64,000 nucleotides of DNA from Moringa oleifera (lineage: Eukaryota > Streptophyta > Magnoliopsida > Brassicales > Moringaceae): contig JAJFZO010000718.1 of NCBI GenBank assembly GCA_021397835.1, positions 620,001-684,000 on the forward strand, given 5' to 3'. Within the stretch, counting starts at the first letter, position 1, and every line of letters starts with the position of its first letter. This document shows positions 12,664 to 25,011 of the stretch, one piece after another. Made by a program: the position numbers and the translations under genes. The notes under the pieces are model-generated. The model did not search any database and was not told where the DNA came from. It was given only the letters and a program-made list of their open reading frames with translations.

Positions 12664-14396
12664 GCCAGGCGTGGCAAGCTGGGTTACCCTTACATGCTGC
12701 CAGGACTGCATGGTTGCATTTCCTCTAATTGCTGCTGATTATTTGTTTTATAAGTTCTTTTGCTACTTCTAGGAAATAAGGTTGCATGCATAATCTAATT
12801 GTTGGAAACACATATGCTTTCTGTAATATATGCTAATTCCTTCTCTTATACACTATATAATATATGCTACAATCTTATACTTCAGTTATTTTTTCTTAGA
12901 AAAATTTTGGTCGATCCCTTTCTCTATATCAAGGTTTAAGATATACTGTTTCTGTGCATGCATCTTTGCGTTTGTGTTATATGTTCTGGGTTTTCTCACA
13001 AAGTTTATTAATTTTCGACTCCAAGTTTTCTTTTCAAGCCTAAACCCTAGTATGGGAAGTCTTTTAGAGTGGATGGAAAATCTCAGATCACATGGATACA
13101 CTGAGATTAACAGATACATGACACTGTATGTTTGCTCAACAAGGTTTTTTTCTCTATATATAAAACAGATAGACCTAGCAAACGGTTTATTGGTTCATGC
13201 TTGATTAAAGTCTGCTAGCTAGTTTTCTTTCTCATGGCATTAATGCATCTTAATTTGTCTACTTCTTGCAAGTCAGGCTATAGCAAAAGGAAATATTGCG
13301 AAGATCAGTTTGGGGAAATGCCAATTTCTGGACGTATTAACGAAGCAGCAAGCTTCATTTGCTATCAAATTTTTGATGAAGAACTATAACCCGATTATTA
13401 TATCTAGGCAAGAGAGGGACTATGTAAAGAATGAGAAGAATTGTTTCGTGACCATTTTTACACATTAATTTGCTTTTATGTAAATTAAACCGACCTTAAT
13501 TAGGGTTGGTTCTTTAAGCAATAATGGAGGATTTTAATCAGTCCAATTCTAATCTCTTAAGATTCATTATACGGTACTTATAATCAAACATTATGATATT
13601 GGGTAACGAAGATAGAGAAACATAAAATACTTTTAAAGGAGAATAGAAAAGCCCATAATATGAGAGAACAACAATATATAATGCATAATATTATTATCCA
13701 ATATAGTTCATTAGAAGACAATGGGCTTAACAACTTAATAAAAGCTATTAAGAAACATAGAAATTCAATAATGGGTTTGAAACTGAAACTGATTATTGGA
13801 AACTCACTCTCAGAATTACATGAAGATTGGTAAGAGAAACCATTTAATCTAGCATTCTTATTGATTGGGAAAAATCAGAAGAAAATCATGAAAAGAAAAA
13901 TTAAAGAGAGAGATACAATATTAATAATTTTTAAAAAATGGATGGAGAAAGAATAATCTCGAAAAAGAACAAGTAAAAAGAGAAGCATATACTGTGAGAA
14001 GTGTATAAGTCAACCATGTGAACTAGAATCAATAATCAATATAAGAGGAAAACAGGATTTCTCGCAGATTTAGACAAAAATTAATCAAAGAGAAAATCAG
14101 CAGAAGAATTAAATAAAGAAAACCAACAGAAAGAGGTGACAAGAGGAAAGAAGAGCTTCTTGTATTTGCTATGTGACGTATTTCAAATTAGCAATGAGAA
14201 GAATCCTCTGAGTTTCTCTGGTGAAAAGGCACCCGCAAAAAAGAGTTTCAAAAATCATTGTTTTCCGGCAATAAGCAAGCCTTAAAGTATTAGTAATGGA
14301 CTTCTTTTCTTGTGATGTTTGTTTCAAAGACTTTCAGAACTGCAGCCTCACCTCTTCATTTCATAATATCGTATAGTAATTTAAGAAGACTAACTG

Positions 14397-14916
14397 CTTA
14401 TACGTTGTGATAATTTACTCTTGAGATTGGCTGGGAAGAAGTTGATTTGCCGCATTAGGATTAAAACTTCTGCAACTTTGCGGCTATCCAACAGTAGATA
14501 TATGGACATAACTCATAATTAATGCATGTAATTGTATCATTTTATTGACTTGGTTTTTTTTTCTGAATTAGAAAATAAGAACAAAAAACAATATGTCTAA
14601 TAAAAAAAATGTAACGATGTAATTGCCATAATTATCATTTGGAGATTGGAATAATTCTTACTTCTTTGTTCTTTCCCTTTTTTTTTCTAATTAAGAAATT
14701 GCATAATAATTTAAGATTTAACTACAGTTTCTAATTAAGAAATTCTTAACTTATGAGTCTTAGATATTAAAAGCAGTACACAATTATTGTGCTCGAATCA
14801 TACACACATAATGGATGTGATAAAAAAATTCGTGCACAAAGAGTTATAAAAAAACTTGTTTACATTACTCATCTAATAAAGGTGTAACCATCACCTCATA
14901 TATGTACGCTACGTAC

Positions 14917-14961
<45 letters not shown>

Positions 14962-15366
14962 TTGTTTTTATGGATTAGAGCTACAAATTAACATTACTAG
15001 ATAGTAAGATGCACTTCATGTTTCTTTTTAAAGTTGGGTACTTTATATACTTGATTCTGCTTTGGATTTGCTTGGCTAGATGAAGATGAAAAAGGTTGAT
15101 GGATATGGTGATTGAAAAAAAGGTAAAAAGGGCTTATTATGTCCAGAGGCCACTCTCTTCTCTAATATTCTCCAACTCTCATGCATCTATCTTGCAGCTG
15201 CGTCTAAGTTCATTATTCCAAGAAAATTCTCTATGTCTGAGGAGAACGAAATACCAATATCGAGCTAAATGCATAGGCAGAACCTCTCTATAAATAGCAG
15301 GGGTTACTTGCTATTACCATACCAACACATCAACTAAGACTAGCAGGAGGCAGATTAATTACAGAC
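14397..15366. promoter_or_regulatory. Upstream region of the unpaired MIR395 locus 3
   Basis: The part from about 15050 aligns with the plus-side promoter halves of the other loci, including a shared gcatctatcttgcagctgcg block. It ends in TATAAATAG at 15289-15297, 70 bp before the hairpin. No minus-strand precursor and no ATTGAATCTGG element were found upstream. An (AT)n microsatellite at 14921-14957 interrupts this flank. Confidence 0.55.
14921..14957. repeat. (TA)n microsatellite
   Basis: An uninterrupted run of about 18 TA dinucleotides. It lies upstream of the unpaired MIR395 locus and is likely to vary in length. Confidence 0.95.
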
Positions 15367-15469
15367 ATCTGATGTCCCCTAGAGTTCTCCTGAGCACTTC
15401 ACTGCAGAATTTTTTTTTTTTTTTAAAGCTCCACTGAAGTGTTTGGGGGAACTCCTGGTGTCATCTGAT
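15367..15469 (+). ncRNA. MIR395: MIR395 precursor, locus 3, unpaired plus strand
   Basis: The canonical miR395 21-mer lies at 15434-15454. The 5' arm (gatgtcccctagagttctcc, then tgagcacttcactg) pairs well. The loop contains a run of 15 T at 15410-15424, not seen in the other precursors. This is the only locus without a minus-strand partner. The TATA box and upstream block are kept, so transcription is plausible, but the sulfur-type element is missing. Confidence 0.9.
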
Positions 15470-17530
15470 AGGCACGATGGCAAAGCAAGTAAGGTAGATA
15501 TGTTGGGGGGCTACATGGCTCGAGTATATGGGTTTGCACTTAATCCAAGAGTTGGCACTTCTGTGCGGCTTCAAGGCAAGAACACTAAGTTGTCACTAAG
15601 GTCTCCTTTTTTCCTTCATATACTTAATTTTAAAATTTACTTGCTATATTTTTTTCATAATTTTTAAATTTATGATGATTTATTTTTAAATAGATAAAAG
15701 GTTACTATATTTAGTTTTGTTTCTATTTTTAATGGGTTCAATAATTACTTCTTTCTTGATAGTAACAATAATTTTTATTTATTTTTTAATGTTCTTTTAT
15801 CATGTGCAAGTTTTCTTTTTTTCTTTGATTTTTTATTTTTTTCTTATCAATTTTTTCTCTTCTCGTTAATTTTGTTATTCTCTTTATTAGATTTTTAAGT
15901 CTTTAACATTCAAAATTTAATATTCTTCAAATTTTCATTGAATTCTCAATTTTTCATAGTTCTATACAATTGATGGAATGAGAGATTTATAGAAGAAAAA
16001 AATGCATATGCTTTCTTTCTTTTTAATTATTCATTTTCAATTAAAATTTAATCTTCTCATATATTTATGCAATCATCTTTATTCATGTGTCTATTTTTTA
16101 ATGATCTTTTTTACTTGGTGATATAGGTGCTTCGAGCAATCAACAAACAATAAAATCATTATAAATTAACTAGGTGTTATCATTTTTTTTAATTTTATTT
16201 TATTTCATTGGTAATTTAGTATATTTTTCTTAAAAATTGTGTTAATTATTTAATTATTGTGAATATATTTATTAAAAAATGTAAATATAGATATGAGAAA
16301 CAAAATTGGAAAAAAGACATTGTAATTTATTCAATTTTTTTGCAATAAACATAACACAGTAAAAAATATAATTGAAAAAAATTATTAATTCAATTAACGT
16401 TAATTAGTATATATGAAAATGCAATAAGTAGTAGCAAATCGTCTATCTACACAGGATGTTAATGAAGAACATGAAAATCACTTTGAAAGAATTGAAAAAT
16501 AAAAACAGATAAACAAAATATACATATACATATACATATATATATATATAATATAGGTGATCAAGCTATATATATCTTCTCAATTCAAAGTATATTTGAA
16601 ATTTTCAAATACATTAAAATATTTTTTGTTTTTTATCTTTAAAAATTAAGATCTTTTGATGATCATCATTTATATATATAATCTCAAAAGAAGATGTAAA
16701 CCATGTGAGTTATCATATATTACATTAATGTCCTAGTTATATTTATTTGATGAATAAATTTTTTTTAAAAAATTAGGAATAAAAAAACATTATTTAAAAT
16801 ATTATGTTATATATATATATATATATGTAAAATGTACTCTTTGTTAAATGTATAAAATAGTCGAGCTGTCTACCTGCTATCAATATTTACATTAATTAAG
16901 ATAAAAACATGTAGTGGTTCCGTGTGTTATAACTCATAATAGCAAACATAATGAGAAGTGAATGTTTTTAAAGCTGTTAAAAAAATTAAAAGTGAGAAAT
17001 TATATTAGAGTCTAAATGAAAATAATGGAATAAATAATTATGATACTTTAAAATATATTATTAAAATAAATATAAAAATAAAAAATTATTACTTTTAAAG
17101 AATAAAAAAATATTTTAAAATTGTTTAATTTTTAAACCTTTCCAAATGAAATAAGATGATGTTATAACAAAAATAAATCAAACCATTTTAAATAAATTGA
17201 ACCAATTAAAAACTCCATTTATTAATCCATTTTTTAAAAGAGTGAAAAAATTACTTTCTTAATTGATCTCGAGCTAAGATAAGGAGGTTCAATTAAGACC
17301 TCTCAATTATGTAGTTATGTGTTTGGCTTACAAATCACTTGGAAAGCGCAATACTAATATGCTAAGAATCTTTTGCATAATATAATATTAAACAATTCTC
17401 TAGCATTTATTGCCCCTATTGGGGTCAACTGCCATAGTATTAACTGATAGCCAATAAAAATGTGGTCTTGCAATTCTTTATGGTAAGACTATAATTTTGT
17501 AATAAGGCATTTATTGAATCATACTAACTA
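15470..17530. other. AT-rich intergenic DNA
   Basis: I see no gene here. The stretch is strongly AT-rich with T- and A-runs, short (AT)n tracts near 16530-16550 and 16808-16828, and no recognisable transposon protein. Confidence 0.6.
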
Positions 17531-17592
17531 TAGTATATAACTCCCAATTTGTTCTATCCCCAAAGGGTTGTTTGGCACAGCTCTTCACAAAC

Positions 17593-18004
17593 ATGAAGAA
17601 CGTTCCAAGCTGGTTCTTTCTTTATTGCTTTCCCAATATGCTTGGTTTCTGTATCAGCAACTCGACCACAGATTTTTCTTTCGACGAGCCACGTTACTGT
17701 CTTCAACAATTTGCCTCAGAACTCGGAGCCATTGAACATCAACTGTGACCCTGATCTCTCCAAACGTGGATTTGACCCTCTTCCAGCAGGCAATTGGCTC
17801 ATATTTGCGGCCTACAGTGATCAAACTGCTTATTATTGCTTGGTTCAATGGGGAAAAAAGTTTGGCTGTTGGCCGGCGTATGTGTTCAAATTTGATAAAT
17901 ACCACAACATCGTGGCTTGGAAAGTGACAACAGATGGGTTTTATAGGAGCTTCGATCAGACTACTTGGAACAAGATGCATAATTGGGGTTATCAACACTG
18001 CTAA
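17593..18004 (+). pseudogene. S1-type self-incompatibility protein homolog, frameshifted
   Basis: The frame ending at 18004 encodes a plant self-incompatibility S1 (S-protein homolog, SPH) domain. HVTVFNNLP opens the fold, followed by CLVQWGKKFGCWPAYVF. Four cysteines, as in the family, stand at residues 35, 66, 76 and 120 counted from codon 17642. Family members are small secreted proteins, usually intronless. A TATATAA box is at 17534-17540 and the first ATG at 17593 starts a plausible signal peptide (MKNVPSWFFL), but in a different frame: it stops after about 51 codons. The SPH frame has no ATG of its own before the domain and a TGA at 17594. A one-base shift within about 17596-17640 would explain this. 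It is therefore a pseudogene, or the shift is a sequence error. A polyadenylation-like AATAAA is at 18097-18102. Confidence 0.75.
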
Positions 18005-18479
18005 AAATCACATGTATATTGTGTTGTCTTGGGTTATCTTGGGTTATGGATTTCAACGTGTACTGTGTTGTGGTGTGGATTCTTAGCCAATTAATGAATA
18101 AATGTTGAGAAACTTCTTTAATCTTATAGAAGCTTAGGCAAATATTACTTGATTGGAAATAGATTCGGTTTCTGTTTATGATTACTATGGGATTGGAAAA
18201 TTTATAAATATATATATGTATATCATTATATTTTGTTTATTTATAAAAACTAGATGGCAAAATCTTTCTGACTTTGATATCGATGTAATATGAAAAATAA
18301 AATCATTAAATTGATTTTGTCTCTTTTAGGAGATTGAGTGAACCAAAATTTTGATACTAGGCATAGGCATAGTTAGACCAACCTCCAATTATATAGAGAA
18401 AACTTGTCTGAAATAAGCCATTTTAAGATGTTATCATTGTCTCAAGAAAGCATTGGTACCATACATGATAAACGATTCT

Positions 18480-18755
18480 TATTCACAATTAATCAGAAAT
18501 TTAATGAAAAAAATGTGTGGATTTAGTTTCTTCTTATGCTATCGGAGGGACAATAACATTAGAGTTCTTGAATTAAATATTTCTTAAGATTATTAGTCAA
18601 TGATCACCTAACTTGATTTGTAATTTGATATACAACGAGTCAATGATCACCTAACTTTAATGAAAGAATGTGTGGATCCAGTTTCTTTCTGTGCTATATG
18701 AGGAACACAATAACATTGGAGTTCGTGAATTAAATGTCGTTTCTGAAGATTGATT
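18480..18755. repeat. Imperfect tandem duplication downstream of the SPH locus
   Basis: Two diverged copies share a block running from aatgtgtggat through agtttct to gaattaaat (about 18500-18590 and 18657-18750). A shorter repeat, gtcaatgatcacctaact, occurs twice between them. The remaining 18110-19500 shows no gene. Confidence 0.6.
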
Positions 18756-19521
18756 AGTATGCATACCTGAAATGTTGTTCGATCCTTCTGTATGGAGTTC
18801 ATGCAGACTTGCTGGTTGGTGCAATTTAATGTCTGTAAGACTTATATCGATGTGTAGAACAGATGATCCTTCACACCCATCACACGAAAAGAAAAAAAGA
18901 CATCAATTTTATATTGTGTGTTTTCTATATGATAAAGTTGTTGGCATGACATTAAAAACTAATGCCCATCAAATCTGATCTGATGAATGACATTATCGTG
19001 CATGTCAATGTGAGTGTACTCACAGTAAGACCCATTTTGTGGATTGAATTTTCAAATCACCTAACTTGTACAATGACTCATTAAGACACTTCACTCTCGT
19101 ACCACATATTTTTCTGAATTTTTCTTCAAGAAATTAATAGAGGAGTTCTTTCTGTACACGAAAGGTATCTGAAATTGATATTTAACCAAGGTCATATGAA
19201 CCACTGGTATACACTTTCTCTCCAATCTCTATCTTGTCTGTGTTGCTTACAGTGATGTCGACGGAAGTGACATCATTTCTAAAAGGCCCTTTCACCCACG
19301 AGAAAAACAAGTTCCCATGAACATCACGAGGGGTCTCATGTTGACCAGATGCCAATATTTTGTTTGGTTTTGTAATTTCTCACTGGCTCTTGCATTGCCA
19401 CATCATATGAAGCACTGAAGAAGGTTCTTCCTGGATACTCCTCTTTATATGCAGCCCCCCTGCCTGCCTTCTTCCACGCCAACTTGCATGTCCAACTCAA
19501 CTCTTCCCCTTATTATTCACC

Positions 19522-22191
19522 ATGGCCTCTCTTCATCGCCCTTCTCTCAAACACAGCGTCTGTGTCGACCCTCAAGGAATCAGGGGCTCTTCATCGTTGG
19601 AGGTGGAAGCAGCTGACAGAATCAGGAGGTATGAAGGAGAAGGACGAGGTGGTGGTGATCATGGAGTTTTCTTAACATGGAACGATTTGTGGGTGACAGT
19701 CAAAAATGGGAAAAAAGGGAATAGGCCAATCCTTCATGGTCTTACAGGTTATGCTCGGCCTGGAGAGCTCTTGGCTATAATGGGTCCTTCTGGTTGTGGC
19801 AAGTCCACTCTTCTTGATGCCCTAGCAGGTATACACATGTAATTTGAAACATTTAACCCTGAAATTAATGTGACTCATTAATTCATCTTTTTACAGTGTT
19901 CTTGTTAGTCTAAATTACTTCTAATAGTTGCCCTCTTGATATTGTGATCTCAGGCATATGTCTCACAAGACGATGCCTTGATCACCACTTTAACAGTTGG
20001 AGAAGCCATACACTACTCAGCCCAGCTTCAATTGCCAGACACAATGTCAATGGCAGAGAAGAAAGAAAGAGCAGAAATGACAATAAGGGAAATGGGACTG
20101 CAAGATGCCATGTGCACGAGAATAGGAGGGTGGGGTGTTAAAGGACTTAGTGGTGGCCAAAAAAGGAGAGTTAGCATTTCCATGGAGATGCTAACACACC
20201 CAAAGCTTCTTTTTCTGGATGAACCAACCAGTGGACTTGATAGTGCAGCATCATATTATGTCATGAGTAAAATTGCAGCACTCAATCAAAGAGATGGAAT
20301 TCGAAGAACTATCGTTGCATCTATTCATCAGCCTAGCAGTGAAGTCTTCCAGCTGTTCAACAATCTTTGTCTTCTGTCTTCTGGTAGAACTGTGTACTTT
20401 GGTCTTGCTTCTTCAGCAAATGAGGTGAACATTTGCAAACTTTCCCTTCAACCCCCTACCCTTTACAGTATTCAATTTGAGAAACTAATGGCTGTTTGAG
20501 AATTCATTGTAGTTTTTCTCTTCGAATGGATTCCCTTGCGCAACTCTTCAGAATCCATCTGATCACTTTCTGAAAACCATAAACAAAGATTTTGAAAAGG
20601 TATGTATATGGTATTTTCTTAGAAATTCTTAATTCTTGTAGCATATTTCCTCACATTCTGTAATAAATTCTCCATTAGTAAGCTAGATGAGGACTTGAGC
20701 ATTATTTCCTAAACAGAAAAGATCTAAAGAAATCTAATGAGCCAGATTTCTCGTCTTCTTTCCAGGATATTGAACAAGGTTTAGCTGATTCTATATCTGC
20801 AGAGGAAGCAATTAATATTCTTAAAAATTCATATAAATCATCAGATTATTACCAACAAGTTCAAAGAGAAGTCTCTGAAATATGCAAACAGGTGAGTGTA
20901 TTACTTATGCATAATGCATACACTTAACTTGTAACTTCAGCAGCCTTTTCCGTAGCAAATACTCTAGAAAGCCATTGACGACTAGTATATTCTTATGGGT
21001 GGTTTCAGGATTGTGGAATGCTGGAAAAGGGAAGAAGCCATGCTGGCTTCCTCACTCAGTGTCATGTCCTCACTAGAAGATCTTTTGTGAACATGTATCG
21101 CGATCCAGGCTACTATTGGTTACGTGTAGCCATCTATGTTGCACTCTCTATAGGCCTAGCTACATTATTTTGTCATATTGGTAGTAGTGGTAGTTCAATT
21201 CAGGTAAAAGTAATATGGTATTTTGTAAATGCATGTAGAATACTTTAGTAGAAACAATGCCCGTAGTTTCATTTTGGTAAACATAAAGCCTGACATGAAA
21301 ACGTAAATCTCAAAATGTTTCAGGCAAGAGCATCACTGCTTGTGTATGTAGCTTCATTCCTGACTTTCATGGCCATCAGTGGATTCCCTTCTTTTGTGGA
21401 GGACATGAAGGTACATTTTGAATGTTGTCTAGTCACTTAAAAGTTGTTCAATTGAGGGACTTTTAATCGTGCTTGAACCTTGAAATTCAACGTGTCACGA
21501 ATAGGTATTTCAACGAGAAAGATTGAACGGGCACTATGGAGTTACAGCCTTCGTTATCGGAAACACATTCTCTTCATTTCCATACTTACTGATAATCTCA
21601 CTGATTGCTGGAGCAATAACTTACTTCCCTCCTGGACTACACAAAGGATATGAACAATTCTTGTACTACATATGCGTAATATTTGCTTGCATGATGTTGG
21701 TGGAGAGCCTAATGATGATCGTTGCAAGTCTTGTGCCCAACTTTCTAATGGGCATAATAATTGGAGCAGGCATACAAGGGCTAATGATTTTAGGTGGGGG
21801 ATTCTTTCGATTGCCAAATGATCTCCCCAAACCATTTTGGAAGTACCCATTACACTACATTGCTTTACATCGATATGCCTATCAAGGATTGTTCAAGAAT
21901 GAGTTTGAAGGTGCTATGTTTCCTAATAATCAGGTCGGAGGGCCACCCACCACTAGAGGTGAAGAAATTTTGAGAATGACATGGGAGGTTGAAATGGCTT
22001 ACTCTAAGTGGGTTGATCTAGCAATCTTGCTAGTGATGGTGGTTCTGTATCGAGCTATGTTCTTGGCCATCATCAAGACAACTGAGAAGATGAAGCGTAT
22101 TATGGTAGCAAACATGAAAGTACAGTCAAAACAAACAACACAAGTGATGGTAAATCCTTCTACTACACCTTTACATGGAGAAAGCACTTAA
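19522..22191 (+). pseudogene. ABCG half-transporter gene lacking one exon
   Basis: This is an ABCG-subfamily (WBC type) half-transporter gene. Exons I can define by GT-AG borders and conserved protein are 19522-19828, 19954-20424, 20513-20599, 20766-20891, 21009-21203, 21324-21410 and 21505-22191. The nucleotide-binding domain shows Walker A GPSGCGKST (residues 88-96), the Q-loop QDD, signature LSGGQ, Walker B LLFLDEP and the H-loop SIHQPSSE. The last three exons encode the transmembrane domain. The family normally has about 27 residues between DALAG and AYVSQDD, with a GxILINGRK-like segment; none of it is present in the 125-bp gap 19829-19953. Exon 1 ends in phase 1 and the next recognisable exon starts in phase 0, so joining them directly breaks the frame. 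An orphan acceptor-like ctttttacag ends at 19896, suggesting that an exon was deleted right after it. All other exons are open, so the loss looks recent. Relatives of this clade export lipids or cuticle and suberin precursors; the substrate here is unknown. Confidence 0.85.
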
Positions 22192-22641
22192 GTGCTTCAA
22201 ATCGAAGAGTACAGTTGTGTTATCTCTCAGTGAACCCTTTTTAAGATTAAGTGTTGTGTCCCTAATAAAGGGTATCTCCGTGTGCTTATGAGGATTAGTT
22301 TGAGAGCCTTGTGATTAGCTATCTTAAATAAAATTATGTGTTGATGTCCTTGTCAAAGTAATACAATTTTACAAGCTTATGTATCTCTCTTATTTTTCTT
22401 CTAAGTTCGGTGGAAACAATAGCCAACAATTTGTTTTAGCTCCAAAAAAAAAAATAATAACTTTCAGAACAGTTTGATAGCCAATGAAAACCCAATTTAG
22501 TTAACAAGAATTTGCAAGATTTAGTAAACAAAAGTTGTAATAAACTTTGACAAGAATAAGAATAAATTGCTTAATTACATTGAAGCTATCAAGATTAAGT
22601 TTCATAAGAGGCATTTTCCGCAGATGCTCTCCTGCTAACCA

Positions 22642-22760
22642 GTGTCAAGTGCCACCCAGGGTTCCCCCAAACACTTCAGTGGGATGAGGCTAAGCCCTCT
22701 GCTAGGGCTTCTTGAAGAGTCCCAATGAAGTGGTTAGGGGAAGTCTAGGGGACAGCTGAC
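22642..22760 (-). ncRNA. MIR395: MIR395 precursor, locus 4, minus strand
   Basis: The minus-strand 21-mer lies at 22659-22679 and is canonical except for C at position 20, the same sequence as loci 1 and 5. The star arm contains one extra mismatch (plus-strand ggggaagtc at 22737-22745 where the paralogs have ggggaactc), which opens the stem opposite the 3' end of the miRNA. It is the left partner of the pair with 23582. Confidence 0.86.
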
Positions 22761-23581
22761 TCTCTCTTTCACTTATTCTCTGAATTTCTTGATAAGTTAA
22801 TGCATGCATAGCAAGCCATATCTTTATAAGAGGGCATTCCTTCAATGAGATATATGCTAAAGAAACTGTGACGTTGGCGTACATAAGGAAATGGAGGATT
22901 GATCTACACGTGATGATTGAATCTGGTCCTTATTGTGAGAATGGAGGATCCAGAGACGCGACTCTGGTAAGTTGGTCACAAGTGGTCACAAATTCAACCT
23001 GCGATTTTCATGTGGTCCATCCTTAAAGTTTATGAGGGAAGAAGAACATTTCTCCAGCACTAGCTCCATATGGCTAAGTCAAGGATTATCTTTCTCTGCT
23101 GCAAAACATGTGTCAGTTACTTATCTAACATGGTTTTAGCCATTTTTGGAGTAAGCTACAAACTACATGTAGGGTTAAATACATCAAAAGGATGGTATTA
23201 TTTTAACTACAACAGTTTAAGGCAGCATGCAGTAGCAGCAATAATTTGACACATGGGTTTATATGGCAGATTCTGCTTAGGGTTTGCTTGGCCAGCTGAA
23301 AGTGAATGGTTGATGGGTATCAATAGTGAAAAAGAGGCGTAGACGGCTTGTGTCCACAGGCCACTCACCTCTAATATTCTCTTGCTCTCATGCATCTATC
23401 TAGCAGTTGCGTCTAAGTTCACTGCTCACAGCTTTATCCCAAAAAATCTCTTGTGGTCTCTTAACCGCACAAAGACCCAAAATTCAACCAGGTGCACCAA
23501 GAGGAGCTCATTATAAATGGTGGGTCGTTTGGTTGCATTCACCTCACCAAGCAATCAATACAAGCAGGAGTAAAAATATAT
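22761..23581. promoter_or_regulatory. Bidirectional MIR395 promoter, locus 4
   Basis: The minus TATA (TATAAAGA) is at 22821-22828 and the plus TATA (TATAAAT) at 23512-23518. The G-box CACGTG at 22907-22912 is followed by ATTGAATCTGGTC at 22916-22928 and GAGAC at 22953-22957. Order and spacing are the same as in loci 1 and 5. Confidence 0.7.
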
Positions 23582-23680
23582 GTCAGGTGCCCCCTAGAGT
23601 TGCTCTGAGCACTTCACTGGGGACTTTCTCGAGACCAGACCTCACTGAATTGTTTGGGGGAACTCCCGGTGTCATCTGAT
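23582..23680 (+). ncRNA. MIR395: MIR395 precursor, locus 4, plus strand, seed variant
   Basis: The 21-mer at 23645-23665 carries T at position 6 instead of G. The 5' arm also has a change (gagttgctctgag instead of gagttcctctgag), which weakens the stem opposite the 3' part of the miRNA. The overall foldback remains. Both changes together suggest relaxed constraint on this copy, or a shifted target range. Confidence 0.78.
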
Positions 23681-25011
23681 ATAAGGCGAGGTGAGGCCAG
23701 TGACACATATTGCGGGGACTACGTGGTTCTGCTCCCTTTATTGCTTCTGACTAGTTAGGTTTAAGTTATTGCGGCTCACTTGGAGCAGAATCAAGGACTG
23801 GCAGCTTTAAATTTAATACATATTCATCAGCCAAAATGTACAGTACAAATATAATATATATGGCATGTATCTTATACTTTATTTATCCATCTGCGGACAG
23901 AAGTTTTGGTTGATCCAATACTGTTCTCTATGTCAAGATTTGGAGATACTTTCCTGCATGTGTCATGTTCTTGTAAAGATCAATATTGCAGGTGCATATA
24001 TTTATACATACAGTGGGTTTAGTTTCGTCAAAATGCAAATTCCTACGGTTTTTCACTCTTAGGTCTTCTTCTTAACCCTAAACCTTGGCCTTTAGGAGTG
24101 GACAGGAAAGGTCAGATAAACCAAATGGTCTAAGGTTTTTGTTGCATAACTACAATAATAACAGGAGTACAGTTCAGTTTATTAAGATTGGAAGATAGCA
24201 TGAGAGTCTGTGATTAGAAGTGAAAAAGAGTTCCTCGCAAGATTTTCTCTCCCCCTACACAAATAAAACATAATTAACACAAACCTTGCAAAATGTTTCT
24301 GTGCTTGATCTAAATCTGCTAGTTTTCTTTCTGACATTAATGTATCTTATTTGCTCTACTTCTTGCAATTATAAGTGAGATTAGTTTTTGTATTACAACG
24401 GAAAACATATCTTGATATGATCTCTTCATATATTACATGTCATCTTAATTGTGATGTACGGCTTAGATTGTGCGGGGCTGAGGAGTTGCTTGTTTTGTTT
24501 CTTGCTATTTTCTTTCTACAATAAATTCTGATTGTTTATATTTGTATGTCTTTTAGATCTTGGTTATTTAGTCTGGGTAACATATATGTATTGAGTTAAA
24601 CCTGTGACACAAGTGACTGTTTCAAGACCTTGGGGGGTTTGAATTGCATGTCCCTTTAATTTTCTTTTGTTAAAAGCTTGTTTTACTATAAATTATTGTA
24701 ATTAATGTTTACAGTTATATTAATTCTGCTGATTTCACTAAGATAATCACCATGATCTTATTCAGATTACTCTATACTAAACAACTGTTTAATTATTACA
24801 TAGTAAGTATAATAAATGGAGAAGGAAGCTAGATTATAGTTGGATGGACGTATAGCATGAGCTAGACGTATTATTTCATAACTATAATTACAATATTTTG
24901 TAGTAATATAAATTAAATTTGTAGTTTATTTTAGTATTAATAAATACTTTTACTATCCAGTTATCATCTCTTAAGAGTAGTTATATAGTTACTCGATAAT
25001 TAAAAGAAGAC
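23681..25011. other. Unit A' 3' flank, no protein gene seen
   Basis: Paralog of 1123-2474 with many small differences. It runs to the same gypsy insertion point (agaagacaag) as unit A. Confidence 0.5.

Larger units (their letters stand above)
9018..14396. repeat. Segmental duplication unit B, copy 1
   Basis: About 5.4 kb that match 58594-64000 in the same orientation, with only scattered substitutions and small indels by eye. It contains the MIR395 pair of locus 2, a copia gag remnant on the minus strand and AT-rich flanks. The right flank (12664-14396) holds ORFs at 12830-13204 (plus) and 12886-13119 (minus). They overlap each other and look like chance ORFs inside the primary-transcript flank. 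The other copy runs off the end of the window. Confidence 0.88.

Noticed and set aside
12830..13204. 124-codon ORF downstream of MIR395 locus 2
   Set aside because: The near-identical duplicate at 62.5 kb keeps only the last part of the frame, and a long minus-strand frame overlaps it. It lies in the primary-transcript flank and shows no protein family.
15410..15424. T15 run as a Pol III terminator inside the locus 3 hairpin
   Set aside because: The precursor has a Pol II TATA context and miR395 genes are Pol II transcribed; no A or B boxes are seen.
17654..17998. 114-codon minus-strand ORF over the S1-family domain
   Set aside because: Shadow of the plus-strand domain, which carries the family motifs.
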